From Methylacidiphilum sp. Yel (GTDB lineage Bacteria > Verrucomicrobiota > Verrucomicrobiia > Methylacidiphilales > Methylacidiphilaceae): a stretch of 64,000 bases of DNA. The stretch spans positions 467-64,466 of the forward strand of contig NZ_LXQB01000021.1 in assembly GCF_004421185.1 (NCBI RefSeq), in the 5' to 3' direction. The position numbers and the translations under genes are program-made. This document shows, in pieces, positions 45,480 through 54,281 of the stretch. Under the pieces are notes generated by a model. It did not search any database and had not been told where the DNA came from. It saw nothing but the letters and a program-made list of their open reading frames with translations. Position 1 is the first letter of the stretch, and the number at the start of each line of letters is the position of its first letter.

Positions 45480-48400
45480 CTAGTTCTCTTTTTTACCTTC
45501 GGATTGGGTGTGAGGCGCAATCGAAGGATTTGGATTATTGATCCTTGCCAAATAAGTGATCCTAGGTCTTGTATTCAGCTCTTGCAAAATCCGATAAGCT
45601 CGCTCATTCTTTTTCCATTTAGTGACCGTGCTCTGTTGATCCATCAGATTCCCAAATATGATAGCTCCAGCTGGGCAAGCCTGCTGACAAGCCGTTTTCA
45701 CAGAATCAGTAGGGATAGTTTTAGGCTCTGTACCTTTGGACTTTGCCAGAACCGTTATTTTTGCTTCTTCAATCCGTTGAACACAAAAAGTGCACTTCTC
45801 CATGACTCCCCGCATCCTAACGGTAACATTAGGATTTCTCTGAAGCTGAATAGTCAAAGGAGAACCTAGATCACCGAAAGGACCCAAATACAAATTTTCT
45901 ATTTCAAAGGGCCCAATCTTCTTTTTCTTCAGCACATCTCTTTTATTGTAATCAAAAAAATTAAATCGTCTGACCTTATAAGGACAGTTAGCTGCACAGG
46001 CTCTTGTGCCAATACAACGGTTATAAACCATCACATTCAACCCATCTTTACTATGGACTGTTGCATAGACTGGGCAGACCGACTCGCAGGGAGCATTTTC
46101 ACATTGCTGGCAAAGCATGGGTTCGAAAAACATCTGCAGATTTTCATCGCTCCCCTGATAATAATTATCTATCCTCATCCACTGCATAATCCGACCGCGC
46201 ATAACCTGCCCCTTGCCTACAATCGGAATATTGTTTTCACTCTGACAGGCCACAACGCAGGCGTTGCATCCCACGCAGCTTCCCAAGTCAATAACCATAC
46301 CCCATTGATAGGGCCCTCCCCAAACCCCTCCCCTATAAGCAGGACCTTTTTCTTTCTGGCCAGAATAAGGATTTTCATAAATGGAGACTTCTGGGATCTC
46401 TTCCGTCCCCTGCTCTGAAATAAAATCGGGATGCTTTCGGAAATACTCAAGCGAAGCTATCTTGACTAGCGGTCTTCCATGCATCAATTGATGTTCTTGA
46501 GATTTCGCCAAGTCATAAAACCGATTTGTTTTTTGGATCGTACAGTCACCAATCCACCAAAACTGTTCGGTTTTGGTAAGTGGATAAGCATTAAAGCCCA
46601 CCCCTGCGGCCACTCTTAATTCTTTCTTCCGACCATACCCTAGGGCTAAAGATAAGGAATTGTCAGCATGACCAGGAACGACTAAGGTAGCCACCTCAAT
46701 CCATTTTTCCCCAGAAACAATGCGCACGATTTCCGCCTTTCTTGAATCCGCTTTTCGGGCAAAAATGCCATAACGCTTAGCCGTATTAGGACTCATTAGC
46801 AAAGCGTTATCCCAGCAGAGCTTGGTCACGGTCTCAGGTAATTCTTGCAGCCATCCATTATTGGCTAAACTGCCTTCGTCCACTTTAGGGCAAGGATAGA
46901 AAACAAGTTCCAACTGCTCTTTATTGACTCTTTGAACTTTAAGATTTTCGACACTCTTGCTCCATTCTTCCCACTTTGGAACAGCATTTACAGATTGAGG
47001 TAAGGACTCTTTGTAAAATCCATCGTGCAATAGTTTTCTCCAAATAAGATCCTTATCAGCGTCTGCGGCAGGGAAAAGTTTAAAAAAAGTATCTCGGACT
47101 AGACGCAATCCAAGAGGCAGAGGAATAAAGGGAGGAGCTCCTGCCACTGGCGGTTGAGCCAACAGGGAGGGAGGAGTTGGTTCAGCCTCTTCCAAAGCCT
47201 CCCACCTCCCGTTCATAAAAGCAAAAAGTTCCAATAAACCGATAGATCCAAAAAGTGGTTCGATCAGAGGTTGTTGAGTAACGTAGAGCCCGCTGGAGGT
47301 TTTCGAATCTCCCCAGCATTCTAGGTAATGACTTAGAGGAATATGCCAAGTAGCATAGGCAGCTGTCTCATCGTTTAATAGCCCAAAATGAACAACAGAA
47401 GGAAGGCTGCGCTGTAGTTCAGGCCAATGGCTATCCCCTGGAGCATTATAAACTGGGTTAGCCCCAATGATAAGAAGCTCTTTGATTTCTTCTTTTTTAA
47501 TCATTTCACAGAGTTCTAGGAAGCTAGCGCCTTCTGATTCTAGCTGGGGGATCAATCTCACTGCCTTTCTTTCTCCAAAGGCTTCGTTGATGGCAAAAAC
47601 TAATAGTTGTTGCGATACTGGGGCCATCCGGCTTATCACTACCAGGGGTGCGTTTGCATCGGCCAAATCCTTAGCCAATACTTTTATCCAATTTATCAGC
47701 TCCGCACTCCAATCTGCGGGAATGCTAAAGGAAGTAATGGCGGGCTTTAAATTTTCAAAGCCTTTTTCTTGGGTCAAGAAGTAACACAAGGTTAACAAAA
47801 AAAGCTCAAAATCGGAGACTTTTAGAGCCAGCCGATGATCGGCCATTGCCCCAGTCACCGTCATCCTATTTTCGACGACATAAAGTCTATTCATCGAACT
47901 GGAGCTATCTTTTAGTTTTCTTGATTTCACAAATCCACGGATGGCCTCTACCCCCTCTTCAGCTGAACAGAAATCGCATCCTACAGAAAGAATGACATCG
48001 GCCTTCTCCCACTGGAAAACAGGGCTATAGGAAACTCCATAAAATCGCTTTATAGCCTCTTTTCTGTTCTCATTACCCACTGGATCATAAAAGGCGAAAG
48101 TCGCATGAGGACATTTTTCCAAAAATTCGGTTTTTAGCCGATCAAACGTAGGAGAAATTACAGGAAAAGAAAGTATAGCTACCCCTGCCCCTTTTCTATC
48201 ATTCCACTGTTGCAGTTGAGATTTAAAAAAATCGATAAACTCTTTTTTGGATACCACCTCTCCGTTTCGGGTAATGCGCCCATCCCTATCCGGATCATAG
48301 AGATCTAGGATCGAAGCTTGCGTTTGCGTAGAGACTCCGTACTCAGAAAAGTAAGGGTTAGGATGGATATGGGTAGGCCTTCCCTCGTGAGATTCTACAA

Positions 48401-48590
48401 GGATTGGCTCGGCACCGTTTCGAGTCGGTCTGGAAGTAGCATAAAACAAGGCTTTTCCTGGTATAATCCATTCAGGACTATTGGTATAGGGCACAAGAAA
48501 AGCCTCTGGACGTCGGCATCCTGTCGCTGCTATTGATCCAGTCGCCATAGCCGCCGCCGAGATAGTCTTCAAAAAAGTCCTGCGGTTCAT
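45480..48590 (-). CDS. actB: Alternative complex III iron-sulfur subunit ActB
   Basis: Large periplasmic subunit of about 1036 residues. MNRRTFLKTISAAAMATG is a twin-arginine signal, followed by ATGCRR, a possible lipid-anchor Cys. The first two-thirds resemble a molybdopterin oxidoreductase that has lost its cofactor; the last third has ferredoxin-type clusters: CVGCNACVVACQ, CQQCENAPCESVCP, CIGTRACAANCP and CTFCVQRI with CQQACPAGAI. I start at ATG 48590, which is preceded by a purine-rich AAGGGAAG and begins right at the Tat motif; the frame is open nine codons further. Such a protein needs the Tat system; tatA is nearby at 52176. Confidence 0.93.
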   Translation of the reverse strand: MNRRTFLKTISAAAMATGSIAATGCRRPEAFLVPYTNSPEWIIPGKALFYATSRPTRNGAEPILVESHEGRPTHIHPNPYFSEYGVSTQTQASILDLYDPDRDGRITRNGEVVSKKEFIDFFKSQLQQWNDRKGAGVAILSFPVISPTFDRLKTEFLEKCPHATFAFYDPVGNENRKEAIKRFYGVSYSPVFQWEKADVILSVGCDFCSAEEGVEAIRGFVKSRKLKDSSSSMNRLYVVENRMTVTGAMADHRLALKVSDFELFLLTLCYFLTQEKGFENLKPAITSFSIPADWSAELINWIKVLAKDLADANAPLVVISRMAPVSQQLLVFAINEAFGERKAVRLIPQLESEGASFLELCEMIKKEEIKELLIIGANPVYNAPGDSHWPELQRSLPSVVHFGLLNDETAAYATWHIPLSHYLECWGDSKTSSGLYVTQQPLIEPLFGSIGLLELFAFMNGRWEALEEAEPTPPSLLAQPPVAGAPPFIPLPLGLRLVRDTFFKLFPAADADKDLIWRKLLHDGFYKESLPQSVNAVPKWEEWSKSVENLKVQRVNKEQLELVFYPCPKVDEGSLANNGWLQELPETVTKLCWDNALLMSPNTAKRYGIFARKADSRKAEIVRIVSGEKWIEVATLVVPGHADNSLSLALGYGRKKELRVAAGVGFNAYPLTKTEQFWWIGDCTIQKTNRFYDLAKSQEHQLMHGRPLVKIASLEYFRKHPDFISEQGTEEIPEVSIYENPYSGQKEKGPAYRGGVWGGPYQWGMVIDLGSCVGCNACVVACQSENNIPIVGKGQVMRGRIMQWMRIDNYYQGSDENLQMFFEPMLCQQCENAPCESVCPVYATVHSKDGLNVMVYNRCIGTRACAANCPYKVRRFNFFDYNKRDVLKKKKIGPFEIENLYLGPFGDLGSPLTIQLQRNPNVTVRMRGVMEKCTFCVQRIEEAKITVLAKSKGTEPKTIPTDSVKTACQQACPAGAIIFGNLMDQQSTVTKWKKNERAYRILQELNTRPRITYLARINNPNPSIAPHTQSEGKKEN

Positions 48591-48694
48591 CTTCCCTTCT
48601 TCTTTCATCGCATCCATAATTATAAAACCTCTAATCCTCTTTTCCTTTTAAGAGCTGTTTTTATCTGAAGACCGTAATACTATAATCCATGTAA

Positions 48695-49351
48695 TTACCT
48701 ATGACAGGCATCACAATTTTCTGGTGGATGTATTCCCATTTCTTTTACTAGTTTTTTGCCAAGGAGCCGCTGGGTTTCTCCTTCATTCTCTGGCTTCCAA
48801 TCCAAATCAAATACTTTATCCGGTGGCCTCACAAAGTATTCAGGATTTCTATGGCAATCCAAACACCAACTCATGCTTAAAGGCTGGTCGTGATAGACCT
48901 TCTGCATCTGATTGACCTTACCATGACAGCTCACACAACTTATTCCTCGGTTGACATGAGCGGAGTGATCAAAATAAACATAATCGGGCAGTTGGTGTAT
49001 CCTTACCCACTTTATAGGCTTTCCTGTTTCCCAACTTTCTCGGAGTGGTGCCAATTTAGGGCTGTCCATTTTAATTTGCCTATGACAGTTCATACAAGTT
49101 TGTGTAGTCGGAATATTAGAAAAGCCACTTTTTTCAACATAACTGTGACAAAAACGGCAATCTAAACCAAGCTGATCGGCATGGAGAGAATGATCGAATG
49201 GTATGGGCTGTGTTGGCATGTAGCCAACCCTCGAGTATTTAGGCGTAAAATAATAGCTGATGCCCATCACAAATAAAAAACCCAGCACTACAATCCCTAA
49301 AAGTATTTTAGGAGGCAAATCGTTAGACTGCCGGTTAAATATATTACCCAT
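48695..49351 (-). CDS. actA: Alternative complex III pentaheme cytochrome c subunit ActA
   Basis: First gene of the respiratory locus. 218 residues from ATG 49351: an N-terminal membrane anchor (ILLGIVVLGFLFVMGISYYF, about 16-35) and five CxxCH heme motifs with Cys at 65, 86, 139, 163 and 213. ActA collects electrons from ActB. A TTG three codons upstream is a possible alternative start. It is preceded by a good promoter-like sequence and, further up, two tRNA genes. Confidence 0.94.
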   Translation of the reverse strand: MGNIFNRQSNDLPPKILLGIVVLGFLFVMGISYYFTPKYSRVGYMPTQPIPFDHSLHADQLGLDCRFCHSYVEKSGFSNIPTTQTCMNCHRQIKMDSPKLAPLRESWETGKPIKWVRIHQLPDYVYFDHSAHVNRGISCVSCHGKVNQMQKVYHDQPLSMSWCLDCHRNPEYFVRPPDKVFDLDWKPENEGETQRLLGKKLVKEMGIHPPENCDACHR

Positions 49352-49371
49352 TGATAACAATAATTGATCAA

Positions 49372-49402
49372 ATTAGATAAGCTTCTATCTCTTTATTGCC
49401 AA
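49372..49402 (-). promoter_or_regulatory. Candidate promoter of the act-cox locus
   Basis: On the minus strand TTGGCA (49402-49397) and TCTAAT (49377-49372) each match the sigma70 boxes at five of six bases, with a rather long 19-base spacer. Transcription would start some 10-15 bases before the actA ATG. Sequence match only. Confidence 0.35.
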
Positions 49403-49488
49403 TCCTTTTTAAATAAAAAAGGAAAAATGAAAATTGGTTCTACATTTTTTCTGTATCTTATCCAATAATTGAGGCAATTTAGAAGAAT

Positions 49489-49560
<72 letters not shown>

Positions 49561-49764
49561 ATTAAAATAATTAATTATATTTTTTTTGTATAAGCATTAT
49601 TACCAATTCTTTTAGGCATGATGTATAAAAAGAGTTCATTTTTCAACAACTATTTGACTGGTTCTCTTTTCTTTGAGAAGCCACTGCTCATTATTTTTGT
49701 TGAACACTGTTCTATGAGAAAAAAACTTTCCCAATTAATTATAAACTGCCATATTAAATTGCTC

Positions 49765-49838
49765 CGGGCTGTAGCGCAGACTGGTAGCGCGCTTGGTTCG
49801 GGACCAAGAGGTCCAGGGTTCAAATCCCTGCAGCCCGA
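49765..49838 (+). tRNA. tRNA-Pro (anticodon CGG)
   Basis: Cloverleaf of 74 bases on the plus strand: acceptor CGGGCTG with CAGCCCG, D arm with GCGC/GCGC around the AGACTGGTA loop, anticodon stem CTTGG/CCAAG with loop TTCGGGA, and T arm CAGGG/CCCTG around TTCAAAT. CCA is not encoded. It is 22 bases before pgeF. Confidence 0.95.
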
Positions 49839-49859
49839 AAAACTAGCAGGATAGCCTCA

Positions 49860-50501
49860 ATGCCTACATTACAATGGGAGTTTTTCCCAGCCTTGACTGT
49901 TTTGCCGCTGAAACACGGCTTTTCTCTTCGTTATCCAAGAAAGCCAAACCAAGCAGCAAAAGAAGAGCATCTTTTAAGACCTTCTCTGAAGGCTCTTGGC
50001 CTTGACGAATCCATTCCCATAGCCACAGCTGGGCAGCCACATGGAGATGGTATTGCTGTTGTAAAAAACAAAAACCAACTGTTCTTTCCACAAGCCGATG
50101 GATTACTAACTGACCTATCCAATCTTCTTCTATGCATCCGTGTGGCTGATTGTGCGGCTCTGTATATCTACGATCCGCATTCTACAGCAATAGGGCTTGT
50201 GCATGCCGGCAAAAAAGGCACGCACTTAGAGATCGTTAGAAAAGCCCTCCGGCAAATGACCCACGTTTTCGGTTCGAAGCCAAGCGAGCTAATTGTCCAG
50301 ATAAGTCCCTGCATTCGCTTTCCTCATTATGAGATTGATTTTCTCTCCGATATAATCCATCAACTTCACTCTGAAGGAGTGGAGCAGATTTTCGATGCGG
50401 GCAGCTGTACAGCCTGTAATCTCGATCGATATTTTTCTTACAGAGCTGAAAAAGGGAATACAGGAAGAATGTGGGCAGTTTTCCTCAAACAACCCCTCTA
50501 G
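49860..50501 (+). CDS. pgeF: Peptidoglycan editing factor PgeF (YfiH/laccase-domain)
   Basis: 213-residue single-domain protein of the multicopper polyphenol oxidase-like YfiH family, shown in E. coli to remove misincorporated residues from peptidoglycan precursors. The metal ligands are in place: His in AGQPHGDGIAV near residue 60, Cys in VADCAALYIYDP near 99, and His in GLVHAGKKGT near 118. The C-terminal YRAEKGNTGRMWAVFL is also a family mark. It is read just after tRNA-Pro and converges on the hpnH follower gene. Confidence 0.88.
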   Translation: MPTLQWEFFPALTVLPLKHGFSLRYPRKPNQAAKEEHLLRPSLKALGLDESIPIATAGQPHGDGIAVVKNKNQLFFPQADGLLTDLSNLLLCIRVADCAALYIYDPHSTAIGLVHAGKKGTHLEIVRKALRQMTHVFGSKPSELIVQISPCIRFPHYEIDFLSDIIHQLHSEGVEQIFDAGSCTACNLDRYFSYRAEKGNTGRMWAVFLKQPL

Positions 50502-50567
50502 ATAATATTGCCAGAATTAATCCCAGGACCATCTCCGCAGGCAAAGATAGCCTAAGATAGCAGTCAA

Positions 50568-50942
50568 TTAGTCCAGCAGGCCTGCCTGCTTCATTTCTGA
50601 CTCGATTTTTTTGGCTTCTTCACGTCTTTCTTTTTCTTTTTTAGCCTTCCATGCTTCATAGGATTTCCCATCTGCTGGATCTTTTCCACTGAACGTCACG
50701 GCACAGATCTCTTCGATAGGAATACGACGCGCCGACTCTTCACCAGGAAGAAGCATTTCGACAAAAAAAGGAGCTTTTGTCAATTGCCTATTAAAAAGAT
50801 AGCCTTCGATGGTCTGCCCCTGAACAAGTTCAAGAGTCACATCTCCCCGATAATCAAAGGCTGCTTCAAGAATTTCGATCTTTTGACTATCGTTTGAAAA
50901 CACGTATTTTTCTCCGCTTAACACCTTTTTTTCTTTCCCCAT
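50568..50942 (-). CDS. Uncharacterised protein downstream of hpnH
   Basis: From ATG 50942 the protein has 124 residues (MGKEKKVLSGEKYVFSND). A longer frame exists but would overlap hpnH; this ATG comes 16 bases after the hpnH stop. The middle looks like a small beta domain (VTLELVQGQTIEGYLFNRQ), the last third is a charged helix with many Lys and Glu. No family recognised. It may share a transcript with hpnH. The end of the frame carries a short palindrome, AGCAGGC-CT-GCCTGCT at 50575-50590. Confidence 0.6.
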   Translation of the reverse strand: MGKEKKVLSGEKYVFSNDSQKIEILEAAFDYRGDVTLELVQGQTIEGYLFNRQLTKAPFFVEMLLPGEESARRIPIEEICAVTFSGKDPADGKSYEAWKAKKEKERREEAKKIESEMKQAGLLD

Positions 50943-50958
50943 ACTCTGCTCTACTGCT

Positions 50959-51966
50959 TTACAAAGATAGTGTAGCTTTAACTGTCTTAGCAAAGCCTCT
51001 CCAAGATCCAAAAGTATCGTTCACTGCCGTTGCCTCATAGCCTGAATGAACCATACAGTTAGCGCACTTTGGATTGCCACTCCTAAAACCATATTTTTCC
51101 CAAGGAGTGGACTCCATAAGTTCCTTAAAGCTTTTGGCATATCCATCTTGGAGCAGATAGCATGGCTTCTGCCAACCAAAAACATTATAGGTGGGATTTC
51201 CCCATGGCGTGCAATCATACTCGATATTTCCTTGAAGAAATTCCAGAAAAAGAGGCGAAAGATTGAATTTCCAACTTTTTTTTCTGTCTTTTAAAATTTG
51301 TTTAAAAAGCTCTTTAGTTTTATTCCTTTGTAGAAAATGCTCCTGATCCGGCGCCTTTTGATAGCTGTACCCTGGCGAAACCATTATTCCTTCTATTCCC
51401 AAACGCATGGCTTCATCGAAAAAAGCTCTGACTCTTTCTGGATTGGCCCCATCAAAAAGGGTGGAATTGATCGTAACCCGAAAGCCCCTTTTCACCGCTT
51501 CTTTTATTCCTTCGACTGCTGTTTCATAGACTCCTTCCCGACAAACCGATTCGTCATGCTCTTCTTTGAGCCCATCCAAATGAATGCTAAAAGTCAAATA
51601 CTTGCTTGGCTTGAATAAATCCAGCCTTTTCTTCAACAGAAGGGCATTGGAACAAAGATAAATATATCTTTTCATTCTAATTAACCCTTCGACGATCCGA
51701 TCGATTTCCTTATGGACCAGTGGCTCTCCTCCAGCTATACTGACAATAGGAGCGCCACATTCTTCAGCCGCAGCCCAGCACTGCTCCGGTGTGAGCCTTC
51801 GATTAAGAATATGATCCGGATATTGAATTTTCCCGCATCCTGCACAAGCCAGATTACACCGGAAAAGTGGTTCTAACATTAACACAAGGGGATATCTTTT
51901 TACCCCTTTGAGTTTTTTCCCAATAACGTAACTGGCGACAGTCCAAACTTGAGATAAAGGCACCAT
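50959..51966 (-). CDS. hpnH: Adenosyl-hopene transferase HpnH (radical SAM)
   Basis: Adds the adenosyl group to diploptene, the first step to extended C35 hopanoids. The radical SAM cysteines CNLACAGC are at 37, 41 and 44, with the HpnH hallmarks VPLSQVWTVASYVIGKKLKG, YPLVLMLEPLFRC and GCGKIQYPDHIL, SIAGGEPLVH and SIHLDGLKEEHD. I start at the ATG 51966 (335 residues), which matches the usual N-terminus, rather than 15 codons earlier. Hopanoids stiffen membranes and are known in methanotrophs; squalene-hopene cyclase is not in the window. Confidence 0.92.
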   Translation of the reverse strand: MVPLSQVWTVASYVIGKKLKGVKRYPLVLMLEPLFRCNLACAGCGKIQYPDHILNRRLTPEQCWAAAEECGAPIVSIAGGEPLVHKEIDRIVEGLIRMKRYIYLCSNALLLKKRLDLFKPSKYLTFSIHLDGLKEEHDESVCREGVYETAVEGIKEAVKRGFRVTINSTLFDGANPERVRAFFDEAMRLGIEGIMVSPGYSYQKAPDQEHFLQRNKTKELFKQILKDRKKSWKFNLSPLFLEFLQGNIEYDCTPWGNPTYNVFGWQKPCYLLQDGYAKSFKELMESTPWEKYGFRSGNPKCANCMVHSGYEATAVNDTFGSWRGFAKTVKATLSL

Positions 51967-52175
51967 AGTGAACAGGAGAATAAAAAAGAACAAAAAGAAA
52001 GTCAATGCCATAGTGTTTTTTTCTATAGAAATATTATGAAAAAACCTTAAAAGGCTTTGAGAAACCTTTTTCCTTAGAAAAAAGCAGCTCTTGACCGGTT
52101 AGTCCACTTTAGAAAAAAAATATAGACTCTCTCTCCTTCCTGTAGCTGAAAAGGAAAAAGTGTGCTATTTCTAGA

Positions 52176-52451
52176 TTATGAGCTTTTATTGACTTCTTTG
52201 TCTGTGATCCGAGAGACAGTGCCTTCTGGAGAAGCAATCTTTGGAATATTCTGAGAAGGCTCTTCTGTTTCAACTTTAGCTGCCTGTCTTACTTCTTTTT
52301 CAAATTCTTCTTTTGCTTTATGGAATTCTCCTAAAGCTTTTCCTAACCCACGTGCCAACTCAGGCAATTTCTTGGCACCGAAAAGAAGAAAGACCACGAC
52401 AAATATCCAGAACCATTCCGATCCTGATGGCAAACCAAATGCAAATGTCAT
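52176..52451 (-). CDS. tatA: Sec-independent translocase protein TatA
   Basis: 91 residues: an N-terminal membrane helix (WFWIFVVVFLLFGAKKLPEL) with the TatA hinge, then ARGLGKALGEFHKAKEEFEKEV as the amphipathic helix and a charged tail. The FG-x-x-x-LPELARGLG pattern is intact. Forms the pore that exports folded Tat substrates, of which ActB in this window is one candidate. Stands alone; tatC is not nearby. Confidence 0.93.
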   Translation of the reverse strand: MTFAFGLPSGSEWFWIFVVVFLLFGAKKLPELARGLGKALGEFHKAKEEFEKEVRQAAKVETEEPSQNIPKIASPEGTVSRITDKEVNKSS

Positions 52452-52507
52452 AAAAAAACCATATCAAAAAAAAATTTTTTATCAATCGAACAAAATTATC
52501 GAATGCC

Positions 52508-54262
52508 TTAGGAGGGGGCATCGATCCACTTTCCTTCCTTTTTTATCAACTCAATCAACGCCTCTACCGCTTCAGCCTCAGGAATATTAAATCGCACTGC
52601 TTTTTTTCCTACATACAAATTAACCTTCCCCGGAGCCCCACCAACATAGCCAAAATCTGCATCTGCCATTTCTCCAGGCCCATTGACAATACAACCCATG
52701 ACTGCTATTTTAAGACCCTTGAGATGGCCTGTTGCTTTTTTTATACGGGCCGTTGTCGATTGAAGATCAAACAAAGTTCTTCCACAAGAAGGACAAGCCA
52801 CATACTCAGTTTTTACAATCCGATTGCCAGACCCCTGTAAAATAGAATAGGCTAAGACGAGGGCATAGGAAGGATCTGGATCCCGTCGTATTAGAATGGC
52901 ATCTCCGATACCGTCACAAAGCAAAGCGCCAATATGAAGACTGGAAGCTATGAGGTTTTTTTCCTTATCGGAGGTATGCTGATCTCTCTCTGGGAAAAAT
53001 GTATCTTTCAAAAGGATAGGGTGCCGGTCCCCTAAGATCGCCGCCAAAGCTCTAAAAGCAAAAATCGGTGGGTAAGGTGAGCCATCTTTGATAGTCACTA
53101 ATTTTGTTGGTGATTCTTTTAAAGCTAAAATCGATTGGATATCATCCAGATCAAGCTCGATCACAGCAGAAGGATCATAGGGAAATTCAGCAAGAAACTC
53201 TTTACCAGGCGGATTGTTTCTAAGATAATCATAATGGGATAAAGGGACGGCTACACGCACGGGGGCTTCTCCCCCTATAGCTATGCCATAATCAAGCTGT
53301 ATAGTAGGCCGCCTGTTATATTCGAAGGAAGGTTTAAAAGAAAATCCATTGACTTTAGGAGCGGGAGCGGCGGCCAACTCCTCAACCACGGCAATCAGTT
53401 TTTTGGCCACAGGAATTTCGTGCACGCTGCTTTCTGTTAAGGATACCCGTATAGTATCTCCAATGCCATCGGCTAGCAGAGAGCCTATACCAATGGCGCT
53501 TTTGATCCGACCATCTTCCCCATCCCCAGCTTCAGTAACTCCAACATGGATAGGATAATTCCAATCTTCGCCAAGCTTTTCGAGACGCTCCACAAGCTGA
53601 CGATAAGCTGCAATCATAATTCGAGGATTAGAAGCTTTCATCGAAAAGACAATGTCATGAAAACCGTATTTCCTACAAATCGTGGCATATTCCAAAGCAC
53701 TCTCGACCATACCATGAGGGGTGTCTCCATACCGGTTCATTATCCTATCGGAAAGAGAGCCATGATTGGTCCCGATACGCAACGCTATCTTTCTTTTGGA
53801 GCAAAACTCAAGAAGTGGCAGAAACGTTTGTTCTATTCTTCGAAGTTCTTCATTATATTCTTGGTCCGTATACGATCGAATGATAAATTTTTTTCGGTCG
53901 GAGAAATTCCCTGGATTGATTCTAATTTTTTCCACCCATTTTGCAGCTTCCATGGCTGCTTCGGGTTTAAAATGAATATCTGCGACAATGGGTACCTTAC
54001 ATCCCAACTGATCTAATCCCTTACGAATAAACTCAAGATTAGATGCATCCTTAACCGTAGGAGCCGTAATCCGGACAATTTGGCATCCGCATTCTACCAG
54101 CTCCATAGCTTCTTTCAAACAGCTATCCGTATCCATTGTATCAGAGGTGAGCATTGATTGAACGACTATGGGGTGATGCCCACCTAGCCCCACCGAACCC
54201 ACCCGAACTTCTCGAACAGGTCTTCGTGTATATTCAAAAAAATTCCGTTTATAAGAGAACAT
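52508..54262 (-). CDS. ispG: HMBPP synthase IspG (GcpE), long form with insert
   Basis: Iron-sulfur enzyme of the MEP isoprenoid pathway that makes HMBPP. At 584 residues it is the long type with an extra domain between barrel and cluster domain, as in plants, Chlamydia and Bacteroidetes (short E. coli form is 372). N-terminal SVGLGGHHPIVVQSMLTSDT and RITAPTVKDASN, and the C-terminal cluster region with YVACPSCGRTLFDL and MGCIVNGPGEMADADFGYVG are complete. It follows rseP and dxr on the same strand. Confidence 0.95.
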   Translation of the reverse strand: MFSYKRNFFEYTRRPVREVRVGSVGLGGHHPIVVQSMLTSDTMDTDSCLKEAMELVECGCQIVRITAPTVKDASNLEFIRKGLDQLGCKVPIVADIHFKPEAAMEAAKWVEKIRINPGNFSDRKKFIIRSYTDQEYNEELRRIEQTFLPLLEFCSKRKIALRIGTNHGSLSDRIMNRYGDTPHGMVESALEYATICRKYGFHDIVFSMKASNPRIMIAAYRQLVERLEKLGEDWNYPIHVGVTEAGDGEDGRIKSAIGIGSLLADGIGDTIRVSLTESSVHEIPVAKKLIAVVEELAAAPAPKVNGFSFKPSFEYNRRPTIQLDYGIAIGGEAPVRVAVPLSHYDYLRNNPPGKEFLAEFPYDPSAVIELDLDDIQSILALKESPTKLVTIKDGSPYPPIFAFRALAAILGDRHPILLKDTFFPERDQHTSDKEKNLIASSLHIGALLCDGIGDAILIRRDPDPSYALVLAYSILQGSGNRIVKTEYVACPSCGRTLFDLQSTTARIKKATGHLKGLKIAVMGCIVNGPGEMADADFGYVGGAPGKVNLYVGKKAVRFNIPEAEAVEALIELIKKEGKWIDAPS

Positions 54263-54281
54263 GGTTGTTCCTCCATTTTCA

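Noticed and set aside
46053-46418. Plus-strand open frames inside actB
   Set aside because: Antisense to the Fe-S cluster region of actB, which is clearly coding; no ribosome site or family match.
49404-49422. CCTTTTT-AAAT-AAAAAAGG palindrome as tRNA-Met terminator
   Set aside because: AT-only core pairs weakly, is 65 bases after the tRNA and overlaps the promoter candidate of actA.
50575-50590. Palindrome AGCAGGC-CT-GCCTGCT as terminator
   Set aside because: It lies inside the coding end of the gene after hpnH, has too tight a loop and no T run in either direction.
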